64,000 nucleotides of DNA from Aquamicrobium defluvii (GCF_004363725.1 NZ_SNZF01000020.1:1-64000); one strand, 5' to 3'. Positions 56,194 through 64,000 are shown, counted from the first letter of the stretch. Made by a program: numbers and translations. The notes: generated from the letters alone by a model not told the origin.

Positions 56194-56951
56194 GCGTCAC
56201 GGCGGGGTCAGGTTTCGCGCAACGCTTCGGCTGGCCCGCCCCCCTGCCGCGGCCGCTCGCCATCGGGCATCGCGGCGCCAGCGCCCATATGCGGGAAAAC
56301 ACGCTGGCCTCCTTCGCCCGCGCCTCCGACCTCGGTGCCGAGATGTGGGAACTGGATGTCCAGATGACGCGGGACGGCGTGCCTGTCGTCAGCCATGATG
56401 ATCATCTGCTGCGCGTCTTCGGCGTGGACGCACATATTTCCGCACTGGATGCGGTGGAACTCGCCGGCATGGCCGGCGTCGAGGTGCCGACCTTCGCCGA
56501 GGTGGCGGCGCTGGCGCGCGAGCGGAGTGCCGGGCTCTATGTCGAGCTGAAGGCGGGCGGTGCCGGGCCGGCGGCATGGCGCGAACTGGATAGCCACGGA
56601 CAGAGTTTCGCCGCGCTCGGCTCCTTCGACACCGATTTCGTGCGCAAGCTTCGGGAAGCGGGCTGTCCCTTCCCGTTGTCCGTGCTCGTTCCGCTCGGAG
56701 CCGATCCCATCGCGGCGGCGCAAGCCTGCGGCGCCGACATCGTGCATCTGTGCTGGGAGCGCGGCGGCGAGCGCCCGCAGGAACTGGTAACCGGCGAGCT
56801 TATGGAACGGGCACGGGATACGGGCCTTGCCGTGGTGCTGTGGCATGAGGAGCGGCCGCCGGTCATCAGCGAACTGGTGCGGCTGCCGGTGCTCGGCATC
56901 TGCTCGGACCGTCCGGAACTTCTGCGCAGCGCAATGGATGAGGCCGCATGA
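56190..56951 (+). CDS. glycerophosphodiester phosphodiesterase (GDPD), operon copy
   Basis: A 253-residue cytosolic GDPD-domain enzyme that hydrolyses glycerophosphodiesters. Canonical motifs are AIGHRGASAHMRENT, the metal-binding ELDVQMTRDGVPVVSHDD, and YVELKAGG. The likely start is TTG 56190 in a TTGA overlap with the ATPase gene; GGGAGAG lies just upstream and no ATG exists before the HRG motif. It has no signal peptide, so hydrolysis is intracellular. In this operon the substrate is plausibly glycerophosphoinositol brought in by the adjacent transporter. Confidence 0.88.
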   Translation: MSVTAGSGFAQRFGWPAPLPRPLAIGHRGASAHMRENTLASFARASDLGAEMWELDVQMTRDGVPVVSHDDHLLRVFGVDAHISALDAVELAGMAGVEVPTFAEVAALARERSAGLYVELKAGGAGPAAWRELDSHGQSFAALGSFDTDFVRKLREAGCPFPLSVLVPLGADPIAAAQACGADIVHLCWERGGERPQELVTGELMERARDTGLAVVLWHEERPPVISELVRLPVLGICSDRPELLRSAMDEAA

Positions 56952-57940
56952 ACGAGGGGGACACTCCCAGACGAAAGGTGACGTCTTTCGACGTCGCCGA
57001 GCGCGCGGGCGTCTCGCGCGCTGCGGTGTCGCGCACCTTCACGCCGAATGCGAGCGTCTCGCCCGAAACGCGCGAGAAGGTGCACAAGGCGGCCAAGGAA
57101 CTCGGCTACCGCGTCAACTATCTGGCCCGCAGCCTCATCAACCGCCGCTCGGACCTTGTCGGGGTGGTCGCGGCCGGCATGGACAACCCGTTCCGCTCGC
57201 AGCAGATCCACGAGATCGCCAAGGCGCTCGTCGGCCGCAATTTCCGCCCGATCCTCCTGCCGGCCGACGAGGCCGAGAGCGTCAACCGCATGATGGACCA
57301 GCTTCTGCACTACAACGTTTCGGGCGTTCTGGTGACCTCGGACGCGCCGCCGACCGCCTTGTGCGAGGAGTTCGCCGCTCACGCCATCCCGATCGTGCTG
57401 ATCAACAAGGGCGATGCCATTGCGCATGTCGACCGCGTCATCTCCGACGACGAGACGGCGGGACGCATCGCGGCAGAGACGCTGCTGGAAGCGGGCGCGA
57501 CGCGGCTGGCCGTCATCTGCGGCGCGGAAGTCTCCTACACCGCCCGGCGGCGGCAGGAGGCATTCCTTGCCACATGCCGCGGGCTGGGCGCTTCGGCACA
57601 GGCGATGCCGGTGGCGATCAACGACTACGGCAACGGTTTCGCGGCTGCTGCTGCGGCTGCGGATTTCGACGGCCTGTTCTGCGTCAACGACTACATGGCC
57701 TTCGGCGTGATCGACGGTCTGCGGGCCGCCGGGCGCGACATCGGCAAGATCAGGATCGTCGGCCATGACGATATTCCTCAGGCGGCCTGGGCGGCCTACG
57801 ACCTGACCACGCTGCGCCAGCCCTGCGACATCCAGGCCGAACAGGCGGTGGAGCTGCTGCTGGGCCGGATGGACGCGCCCCGCATGAAAGAGCGCACCGA
57901 ACTCACGCCCGTGACCCTGATCCGAAGGGCCACCGCCTGA
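56948..57940 (+). CDS. LacI-family regulator of the ABC/GDPD operon
   Basis: A 330-residue LacI-type repressor. The DNA-binding start VTSFDVAERAGVSRAAVSRTF is typical, and the hinge helix lies near SYRVNYLARSL-like sequence (text GYRVNYLARSLINR). The sugar-binding core follows (RIVGHDDIPQAAW). It overlaps the GDPD gene by four bases and the IMPase gene by one. Two matching LacI-type operators precede the operon, so it is very probably autoregulatory and senses the imported compound or a derived one. Confidence 0.92.
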   Translation: MNEGDTPRRKVTSFDVAERAGVSRAAVSRTFTPNASVSPETREKVHKAAKELGYRVNYLARSLINRRSDLVGVVAAGMDNPFRSQQIHEIAKALVGRNFRPILLPADEAESVNRMMDQLLHYNVSGVLVTSDAPPTALCEEFAAHAIPIVLINKGDAIAHVDRVISDDETAGRIAAETLLEAGATRLAVICGAEVSYTARRRQEAFLATCRGLGASAQAMPVAINDYGNGFAAAAAAADFDGLFCVNDYMAFGVIDGLRAAGRDIGKIRIVGHDDIPQAAWAAYDLTTLRQPCDIQAEQAVELLLGRMDAPRMKERTELTPVTLIRRATA

Positions 57941-58794
57941 TGCGCGCCGCGCCCGCCGCCGATACCGGCATTGCCGCACGCCTCGAACTCGCGTGCCGGC
58001 TTGCCCTCGATACCGGCAGGCAGGCGGAAGCCTTCCGCCGCACCGCCGATCCGGCCGCGCTCGCGGTCTCGACCAAGAGCTTGCAGGATTTCGTCTCGGC
58101 CGCCGACCGGCAGAGCGAACAGGCGATCCGTACCGCGCTCGCCGATGCTTTCCCGCAGGACGGCTTTCTCGGCGAAGAGACGGGCGGGCAACCCGGTCCC
58201 GACGGCTTCTGGGTGGTCGATCCCATAGACGGCACCGCCAACTACATTCGCGGCCTGCGCCACTGGGGCGTGTCCATCGCCTTCGTCCGCGACGGCGCCG
58301 TGCAACTGGGCTGCATCTACGACGCGGCCGGCGACCGCGTCTATTCTGCCCTGCCCGGCCAGGGCGCATTCTGCGGTGACCGCCCGGTGCGCGTTTCCGG
58401 CATGGCCGATCCCACTCAGGCGCTGGCGATCGTCGGCTATTCGCGCCGCACGCCGTTCGAACCCTATCAGGCGCTGCTCGCCCGCCTCCACGAACTCGGG
58501 ATCGAGTACAGGCGGCTGGGCTCCGCCGCGCTCGGCCTCGTACGGGTGGCCGACGGCATCGCCGATCTCTATTACGAGGCCCATCTCAACAGCTGGGACA
58601 TATTGGCCGGCGCGCTGATCGCGGCAGAAGCCGGAGCACATGTGGCCATGCCGCCGCTCGACCGCATAATCGCCAATGGCGGTGCGGTCGCAGCCTGCAC
58701 ACCCGGTCTTGCCGGAACCCTCGGCTTCCTGTGGGAACAGTTGGCGGAATCACCGGCCGATGGGGCTCAGCCCGAACCGACGCGCACGGTGTAG
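57940..58794 (+). CDS. inositol monophosphatase-family phosphatase
   Basis: A 284-residue Mg2+-dependent phosphatase of the IMPase/SuhB fold. Metal ligands are GEETGG (Glu), WVVDPIDGTANYIRG (the Asp-Asp pair) and NSWDILAGALIAAEAG (Asp). It is expected to convert an inositol phosphate to inositol plus phosphate, though related enzymes act on other sugar or nucleotide phosphates. The ATG overlaps the LacI stop codon by one base. Its 3' end overlaps the convergent second GDPD gene by 28 bases. Confidence 0.9.
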   Translation: MRAAPAADTGIAARLELACRLALDTGRQAEAFRRTADPAALAVSTKSLQDFVSAADRQSEQAIRTALADAFPQDGFLGEETGGQPGPDGFWVVDPIDGTANYIRGLRHWGVSIAFVRDGAVQLGCIYDAAGDRVYSALPGQGAFCGDRPVRVSGMADPTQALAIVGYSRRTPFEPYQALLARLHELGIEYRRLGSAALGLVRVADGIADLYYEAHLNSWDILAGALIAAEAGAHVAMPPLDRIIANGGAVAACTPGLAGTLGFLWEQLAESPADGAQPEPTRTV

Positions 58795-59645
58795 GCAGCT
58801 TCCGTCGCCAGCGCTTCGTCGGTGGTGATCTGGTCCACGCCCAGTTCCAGCAGGCGCGAGAAGGCGCGCCATTCCGCATCGGTGAAACCCTCGGCGGGAT
58901 TTGCCAGCGTGAAGGTCCAGGCATCGACCTGCTTGCCCTCGCCATGACAGATCGCCACCAGATCGAGGTCTGAGTCGAGCGCATCCAGCACCATCTTCCA
59001 GTGCAGATAGACCATCCGGGGCTGCACGGGTCCCGCAAGCTCGGCCCTGAGCAAGGCTTCCGCTCCCCTCACGTCTCCCTTCGCCAGCATGTCCATGAGG
59101 CGGAAACTCGGCTCGAGGCCGCGCGCCACATTCGGCAGGTGTTGCCCGAGGGCCAGAATGAGGTCGTTGCAATCGCCGCTGACGATGACAGGAAGCTCAT
59201 CCCCTTGCAGGGTATCGACCAGCCGGCCCAGCCCCCTCGTGCCGATGGTGGCCAGGTCGTCCTTGATGTCGAGCTGCAACAGCGCTTGCGGATGCGCATC
59301 GCGCAGAAGGGCCACCAGATTGTCAAGGAAGAGCAGCGGGCGCTCATACCGTGAAACGCCGGCATCGTTGTAGCGAAGGCCGGCAAGGACCCGCCGCTGG
59401 TGTGCGGCCACCGCTCCGATGCCGTCCGTCTCCTCATCGAGAATATCGTCATGAAGGACGGCGAAATCGCCGTCCGCCGTCACCCGCAGGTCGACCTCCA
59501 TCGAAGCGCCCAGTTGCAGACCAGCGCGCAGATTGTCGGCACCGAACAGCGGATCGGTCTGCCGCCGCCGGAGCCGATGCCATTTCAGCATCACGCGCCG
59601 GTTGTCATACGGGATTGATGTGCCCTGGTATCTCTCGGAATTCAT
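58767..59645 (-). CDS. second GDPD-like protein, convergent with IMPase
   Basis: A 292-residue GDPD-fold protein. The metal-site region ASMEVDLRVTADGDFAVLHDD is present, and a C-terminal ELGVDQITTDEALA fits the family end. The usual GHRG start is altered to LKWHRLRRRQTD, so catalytic efficiency or chemistry may differ. The start could be ATG 59645 or GTG 59654, and no binding site decides. It is transcribed against the seven-gene operon and overlaps its last gene by 28 bases. Confidence 0.8.
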   Translation of the reverse strand: MNSERYQGTSIPYDNRRVMLKWHRLRRRQTDPLFGADNLRAGLQLGASMEVDLRVTADGDFAVLHDDILDEETDGIGAVAAHQRRVLAGLRYNDAGVSRYERPLLFLDNLVALLRDAHPQALLQLDIKDDLATIGTRGLGRLVDTLQGDELPVIVSGDCNDLILALGQHLPNVARGLEPSFRLMDMLAKGDVRGAEALLRAELAGPVQPRMVYLHWKMVLDALDSDLDLVAICHGEGKQVDAWTFTLANPAEGFTDAEWRAFSRLLELGVDQITTDEALATEAAYTVRVGSG

Positions 59646-59654
59646 GATGGCCAC

Positions 59655-59936
59655 AACAGATAAATCGTTCTCCGCGTGAGGAACCTTGCTTCTGAAAAGA
59701 AGCCACGGATAGCCGGAAAGTCAAATACTCGCCCGCGCGAAGCCCAATGCCCTCCCTCCGATGGTTTCAGATCCCGAGCAGACGGCCCGTTCGTGCGGAT
59801 CCCGGTGCCACCGGGCGGCTGCCTCCGTCTTTCCGCAAGTAAACTCCTATCCGCATTTCCTCACGGGGACCATCGGAGGCAGTCCGGACAGGCGGCTGAC
59901 CCGCGCGGAACTTGCCAGCCGGGCGGGCAACATCCA
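59655..59936. other. non-coding spacer between GDPD-like gene and broken stress protein
   Basis: No convincing gene is visible. An open frame from 59761 is in frame with the stress-protein remnant but reads as low-quality Arg/Ser/Pro-rich sequence. The region presumably holds the promoter of the GDPD-like gene; I see no clear -35/-10 pair. Confidence 0.5.
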
Positions 59937-59958
59937 GCTTGTCCGGATTTGGACAAGC
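59937..59958. repeat. stem-loop just before the broken stress-protein start
   Basis: A perfect eight-base inverted repeat GCTTGTCC and GGACAAGC with a six-base loop lies nine bases before ATG 59968, next to the GGAAGG ribosome-site candidate. It could fold in the mRNA leader or bind a regulator. Confidence 0.6.
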
Positions 59959-59967
59959 CGGGAAGGC

Positions 59968-60671
59968 ATGAAGACGATTGTCGCCGGGCTGGCTCTGGAA
60001 GGGAACGACGCTCCAGTCCTTCCCCCGGCCGCACAACTCGCGAGACAACGCAAGGCAAGACGGATCCTTGTTCATGTGGTCGAACCCATGACGCCAGCCG
60101 ATGAACAGCCGTCCGAAGGGGTGGACGCAGATGTCATAACCACCATATGCGAAACCGATGCGAAGAATGAGTTCGGCACGATAACTGCCGGGATGGACCC
60201 CGGCATTCAGGTTGAAAGGGTCGCTGCCAAGGGAACGCCCTTCGAGGTGGGCGCCATCCTCATGCGCCACCAAAAGGCCGGCCTTGTCATCGCAGGAGCC
60301 CGGAAAAGCCGGCAACATGCGGGAGAAGGTATTCGGCTCGACGACCGACCGCATTGTCCGCTCATCGGGTATCCCGATCCTCGTCGCCAAATCGAGATCA
60401 ATGGATCGTACCGGCATGCGATCGCCGCAGCCGACTTTTCTGCGCAATCCATGTCGGCATCCGCGACCGCCCGGTCAGTCGCACCCCGGGCAGCGCCCCG
60501 GGCAGCGATTGAACGCGTTCATGCGGTCGAAATGCCGCTTTCCTTCGAACATGCGCTGCTGCGGCCGGCACAACCAGGGCCGATATTGACCGCTATCGGC
60601 AGGCCAGACTGATTGCGGCACGGGAGCAACCGAAGAACGCGTGCGAGAACGAGGGTGCCACCGACCTTTAA
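59968..60671 (+). pseudogene. universal stress protein gene broken by frameshifts
   Basis: The remnant of a tandem UspA gene. In the first frame it begins MKTIVAGLALEGNDAPVL and reads to VIAGARKSR near 60310. The next part, NMREKVFGSTTDRIVRSSGI and PILVAKSR, the ATP-binding Usp motif, is only found one base out of phase. The second domain resumes in the first frame at GSYRHAIAAADFSAQS near 60400. A possible third shift near 60570 would continue DIDRYRQARLIAAREQPKN to a stop at 60669. At least two shifts are therefore needed. The gene is almost surely inactive. Confidence 0.8.
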
Positions 60672-60850
60672 CGGTTCGAAGCAACGTGAAACATACAGAG
60701 CACACTCGACGCAGTTCCGCTACGATCCGGTAACATGCCGTTCCGGAGAACGTCACGAGTTTACGGCCAAGGCAAGTCATTGCATGATGGTCGGAAAGGG
60801 TCTCCATCAGCGCAGGCGAGACAAATGACATGGCCATGCGCGCAAAGCGG

Positions 60851-61435
60851 CTATGGCTGGCTGGTCGTATCCTCGCCCCAGCGTGTCAATACATCTCCGG
60901 GGTCGATTCCCGCCCAGTTGACGAGCCTTGCAGCGATCTCACGCATCATATCCGCAACGGTTGCCGGTTTTACATAGAAGGGTGGCACGGGTGGCGAGAT
61001 TAACGCACCCAGCCGGGCAAGCCGTTGCATGGTTTCCAGATGACCTTCATGCAGGGGCGCCTCGCGCGGGGCGACCACCAGCCGGCGCTTTTCCTTTAAA
61101 ACCACATCGGCAGCCCTGGTCAGGAGATTGTCGCCCAGCCCATACGCGATGGCTGCAAGGCTGCGCATGGAGCAAGGCACCACGATCATGCCCTCGGTGC
61201 GGAAGGAGCCGCTGGCGATGGGAGCGGCGAGCTGGTGCGGCGCGTACGTATGGTTAGCCAGTGCGGAAAGCTGCTCCAAACCTCCCTCGCCGAGTTCATG
61301 TGCGATGGTCATGCGCGCCCCGGTGCTGACGACCAGATGGGTCTCCACTCCCGTCCGGGCCAGGAGCCTCAGTGTTTCCAATGCCAGCACCGCTCCGGAG
61401 GCTCCGGTGACACCGACGACGATGCGCCTTTGCAT
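60851..61435 (-). CDS. ubiX: flavin prenyltransferase UbiX family
   Basis: A 194-residue flavoprotein of the UbiX/Pad1 family that makes prenylated FMN, the cofactor of UbiD decarboxylases. The N-terminus RRIVVGVTGASGAVLALETL and the Ser/Arg regions MIVVPCSMRSLAAIAYG and RLVVAPREAPLHEGHLETM are the family signatures. It directly follows the ubiD gene, whose stop codon touches its ATG. The enzyme serves the adjacent decarboxylase. Confidence 0.93.
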   Translation of the reverse strand: MQRRIVVGVTGASGAVLALETLRLLARTGVETHLVVSTGARMTIAHELGEGGLEQLSALANHTYAPHQLAAPIASGSFRTEGMIVVPCSMRSLAAIAYGLGDNLLTRAADVVLKEKRRLVVAPREAPLHEGHLETMQRLARLGALISPPVPPFYVKPATVADMMREIAARLVNWAGIDPGDVLTRWGEDTTSQP

Positions 61436-62938
61436 TCAGATCTCCTTCTGAAGGGCGGGGAAGAATTCCTCCCATCGGTCCGAAACCCGGCGCCGAATTG
61501 CGGCGTCCATTTCCAGCTTCATGCCCCAGTCCCGTATTGTCTCCGCACCGATCTTGCGGGTGGCATCGAAACCGACCTTGCCGCCCAGACCTTCGAGTGG
61601 CGAGGCAAAATCCAGCTGGTCGATCGGGGTGCGCTCCACCAGCATCAGGTCGCGGGCGGGATCCATGCGGGTGGCCAGCGCCCACATGACATCCGGCCAG
61701 GAGCGGATGTCGATATCGTCATCCACGACCACGACCATCTTGGTCATGGAGAACTGGGGCAGCAGCGACCAGAAGCCCATCATCGCCCGGCGCGCCTGGC
61801 CCGGATATTTCTTGGCGATGGCAATCACGGCGATCCTGTAGGAGCAGGCTTCCGGCGGCAGCCATACATCCACGATCTCCGGCATCTGCTGGCGCAGCAG
61901 CGGCTTGAACACCTCCAGCAGCGCCTCTCCCATGACAGAAGGCTCATCCGGCGCGCGCCCGGTGAAGGTGGTGAGATAGCTCGCGCCGTCACGTATGCGC
62001 ATGCGCTTCAGCCTGAAGACCGGATAGGTTTCCGGTGCGTTGTAATAGCCGGTGTGGTCGCCGAACGGCCCTTCGAGCGCTGTCTCTTGCGGCAATACCG
62101 TGCCCTCGAGCACAATCTCGGCGCTGGTCGGCACATGCAGGGGAATGCTCGCGCATGGCGCCACCGGCACCCGCCGCCCGCCGATCATGCCGGCCAGCGC
62201 AAGCTCGGAGACGCCTTCCGGCGCCGGCATGACCGAAGCCAGCAGCGTGGCCGGATCCGCACCGATCACCACCGCCACTGGCATCTCCAGCCCCTTCTCC
62301 TGCCATCGGTGGTGATGGGCCGCGCCGCCGCGCATCGGCAGCCAGCGCAGGATGGCGCGCTCGCGCCCGATGACCTGCATGCGGTAGACGCCCATATTGT
62401 AAGCGCCTGGATCATCCGCGCCCGGTGGACGGGTGATGACGATCGGCCAGGTGATCAGCGGTCCCGCATCGCCCGGCCAGCAGGTCTGCACCGGCAGCTG
62501 GGAGAAATCGGGAGCGGCATCGTTCCATTGCCTGGGCGCACTTGTGATCCTGGGCCGTGAAAACAGCGCATTCCGGGCCAGGGGCATCATCTGCCGCGCC
62601 TGGCGCAAGGTCTGCGGCGGCTGCGGCTGGCGCATCCAGGCCAGCATCCTGCCGAGCCGGCCCAACTCTTCCACCTCCGTACCCAGCCCCCATGCCACGC
62701 GCCTTGCCGTGCCGAACAGGTTCGTCACCACCGGCAGGCTGGCGGGTGCACCACGCTCGTCGAGCGGTTGCGCGATCCGCAGGGCCGCCCCCGCCATGGC
62801 GATTACCCTGCGGTGAATCTCGGTAAGCTCCAGCCTGATGGAGACCGGCGCGGCGATCGTGGCGAGCTCGCCTTTTCCGTCAAGGAAAGACAGGAATGAG
62901 CTCAAGCCGGAGAATGAAGGAAGGCTGCGCTCGTGCAT
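61436..62938 (-). CDS. ubiD: UbiD-family (de)carboxylase
   Basis: A 500-residue prenyl-FMN-dependent decarboxylase. The N-terminus FLSFLDGKGELATI is typical, and EGPFGDHTGYYNAPETYPV carries the conserved catalytic Glu/Asp region. It may act on 3-polyprenyl-4-hydroxybenzoate in ubiquinone synthesis or on another aromatic acid; the family is broad, and neighbours (UbiX) do not settle it. The start MHERSLPSFSG is chosen; an ATG eight codons upstream is possible. Confidence 0.9.
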   Translation of the reverse strand: MHERSLPSFSGLSSFLSFLDGKGELATIAAPVSIRLELTEIHRRVIAMAGAALRIAQPLDERGAPASLPVVTNLFGTARRVAWGLGTEVEELGRLGRMLAWMRQPQPPQTLRQARQMMPLARNALFSRPRITSAPRQWNDAAPDFSQLPVQTCWPGDAGPLITWPIVITRPPGADDPGAYNMGVYRMQVIGRERAILRWLPMRGGAAHHHRWQEKGLEMPVAVVIGADPATLLASVMPAPEGVSELALAGMIGGRRVPVAPCASIPLHVPTSAEIVLEGTVLPQETALEGPFGDHTGYYNAPETYPVFRLKRMRIRDGASYLTTFTGRAPDEPSVMGEALLEVFKPLLRQQMPEIVDVWLPPEACSYRIAVIAIAKKYPGQARRAMMGFWSLLPQFSMTKMVVVVDDDIDIRSWPDVMWALATRMDPARDLMLVERTPIDQLDFASPLEGLGGKVGFDATRKIGAETIRDWGMKLEMDAAIRRRVSDRWEEFFPALQKEI

Positions 62939-63259
62939 GAAGCCGTTCCCGGTCAGATACATGCTTGCGCTGCAAGGTATGGCAATCCCGGTCCCACCGA
63001 TGTTTCACCGAAACGGTGCGATGATTCACCCTGTTCATCGCACTCAACCGCGAAGAACGTGCTCAAGGCGCTGGCTCAAGTGCCTGGAAAACCCCGCTCA
63101 TGCTCAGGCGAGCCGAACCGGCACAAGGGTGAAGATCGCGTTTCATCGGTCACTCCAGAATACAACGGAATCGATCATAGATGCGGCGCGGGCGTGGCTA
63201 TTTGGCCTGCAACAAACAGAAACGATTTCGTCCCGCGTCGGAATCATTGCGGCGCCGGA
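62939..63259. other. intergenic region upstream of ubiD
   Basis: No gene is evident in these 321 bases. A short dyad CACCG-AAA-CGGTG at 63006-63018 lies about 70 bases before the ubiD start and could be an operator. The right half is AT-richer than its surroundings near 63150-63235, suggesting a promoter area, but no clear -35/-10 pair was recognised. Confidence 0.45.
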
Positions 63260-63817
63260 TCAACCAATGAGGGTCAGGCCATCGGGATGTCGTGTCAGGT
63301 TTTTCCGTGAGTTGTTCCTGGCCAATGCGGAAAGGCACCAGTCCACGATGTGGTCGGCATCGGGCGTCAGTTCCTGCGCCATCCCATCGGAAAATTCGAG
63401 GAAAGCCGGCAGGTTCAGCCCGTTCACCCCCACCAGCACCGGGAGACCGCGTTCGAGGGCATCCGCTATGGATCCGGCCAGGCCCTTGCCCTCCGCTTCC
63501 TGCTTCCCGAATTTGTTGATCACCAGCAGTTCGGCCTTTTCCAGCGTCTCGTCAACCCACAGAACCGACTGCTCCAGCGCGCCGGCGTCCAGCCGGCAGC
63601 CGCGCGCCTCCGCCCCGCGGTCTATACTGATCCGCACCGTCGGCCCATCGGGCAGCAGGCGCAGGTCCATGTCGCAGAGAGGGCGGTCATCGCGCTCGAT
63701 ATTGGTCTGTACGGTCCCGGCAAGGGCCAGGCCGCGCGCTTCCAGCCGCTCGACGACATCGGCAAGCAGCAGATCGATCCGCCCTCGGCCTTTCAAGGTT
63801 ACAAATCCCAGCCGCAT
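63260..63817 (-). CDS. DUF2478 protein, molybdenum-linked
   Basis: A 185-residue protein of the DUF2478 family, which often lies by molybdenum transport or cofactor genes and resembles a P-loop-like nucleoside-triphosphatase fold. The start MRLGFVTLKGRGRIDLLLAD fits the typical first strand, and LLVINKFGKQEAEGKGLAG is the family core. The usual GxxGxGKT loop is not intact here (GRGRIDLL). Its position next to a MoeA-like gene, and the Mo-dependent formate dehydrogenase in this window, support a molybdenum role. Function is unproven. Confidence 0.72.
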   Translation of the reverse strand: MRLGFVTLKGRGRIDLLLADVVERLEARGLALAGTVQTNIERDDRPLCDMDLRLLPDGPTVRISIDRGAEARGCRLDAGALEQSVLWVDETLEKAELLVINKFGKQEAEGKGLAGSIADALERGLPVLVGVNGLNLPAFLEFSDGMAQELTPDADHIVDWCLSALARNNSRKNLTRHPDGLTLIG

Positions 63818-63857
63818 TGTAATCTCCTATACAGATCGTCGCCCGGGCAAAGATGCC

Positions 63858-64000
63858 TCACCCCTCGTGGAAGGGCAGGAATTCCAGCATGTCGCCGCGC
63901 TGGATGCGGTCTGTTTCCGAAGGAACCAGCAGCAGACCGTCTGCCTGCGCCAGCAGCGCCACCCGGTGGGACACCTCGGAGGTGGCGATCTCCACCGTCC
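63858..64000 (-). CDS. C-terminal end of a MoeA-like molybdopterin molybdotransferase (partial)
   Basis: The leftward frame ends at 63858 and enters from the right edge. It reads VEIATSEVSHRVALLAQADG and, closer to the end, DRIQRGDMLEFLPFHEG. That is the C-terminal beta-barrel of MoeA/Glp-type proteins (domain IV), which normally finishes with a GDxVEVLPF-like strand. Only about 47 residues are present, so the assignment is tentative. It lies 40 bases upstream of the DUF2478 gene and probably shares its operon. Confidence 0.6.
   Translation of the reverse strand, partial: TVEIATSEVSHRVALLAQADGLLLVPSETDRIQRGDMLEFLPFHEG

Noticed and set aside
1..64000. CRISPR arrays, rRNA genes or insertion sequences
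   Set aside because: No regularly spaced repeats, ribosomal RNA sequence or transposase with terminal repeats was recognised anywhere in the window.

Overview
The window is GC-rich (my impression; not computed), densely coded DNA that looks like the chromosome of an alphaproteobacterium of the Hyphomicrobiales (Rhizobiales), most likely a Phyllobacteriaceae/Brucella-type relative. The evidence is gene content: a RegB/RegA (ActS/ActR) pair, MmcB, a zwf-pgl-edd Entner-Doudoroff set, a bifunctional IolC fused to the aldolase domain, FdsGBA-FdhD-FdsD formate dehydrogenase, GlnD, and a usg fragment. No species is assigned.

Layout. 1-4113: tail of an unknown gene, a small lipoprotein, a DMT-family permease, a GAF-domain free-methionine-sulfoxide-reductase-like protein overlapping RegB, then RegA. 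4160-8442: MmcB, a CueR copper sensor divergent from an L,D-transpeptidase lipoprotein, an Nfu-type Fe-S carrier, a universal stress protein and TrpS. 8600-13095: MurJ and GlnD. 13199-16206: a CueR-type promoter, a CopA-like Cu+ ATPase and a DUF305 protein. 16277-24272: an aldo/keto reductase, then the NAD-dependent formate dehydrogenase operon with a LysR regulator upstream. 24455-31469: phosphate uptake (DUF47 + Pit), Mrp/ApbC, an ABC-type solute-binding protein, an SH3 protein, an SDR and an aldehyde dehydrogenase. 31697-36658: zwf, pgl, edd, folD. 36775-39414: a membrane protein, tRNA-Leu(CAG), a broken tRNA-associated integrase and a usg fragment joined to it.

39448-59645 is an approximately 20-kb inositol island. 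Leftward from an RpiR-family regulator: an inositol/sugar ABC transporter (binding protein, permease, ATPase), IolC-J, IolD, IolE, a small membrane protein and IolB. Rightward from the same regulator: IolG and a second Gfo/Idh/MocA dehydrogenase. Next comes a tightly coupled seven-gene operon: a second, CUT1-type ABC transporter, a glycerophosphodiester phosphodiesterase, a LacI repressor and an inositol-monophosphatase-family enzyme. A second GDPD-like gene runs convergently into its end. The parsimonious reading is that one branch takes up free inositol. The other takes up a phosphorylated or glycerophosphorylated inositol, which GDPD and IMPase would convert to inositol inside the cell. IolG, IolE, IolD, IolB, IolC and IolJ then act downstream. 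This second branch is the most interesting system in the window.

59937-64000: a universal-stress-protein gene broken by several frameshifts, UbiX and UbiD, a DUF2478 protein and the end of a MoeA-like gene. Regulatory sites seen directly are a 19-bp-spacer CueR promoter, a LysR-type palindrome upstream of fds, two related palindromes next to iolR, a perfect 19-bp palindrome in the leader of the inositol transporter, and two matching LacI-type operators 45 bp apart.
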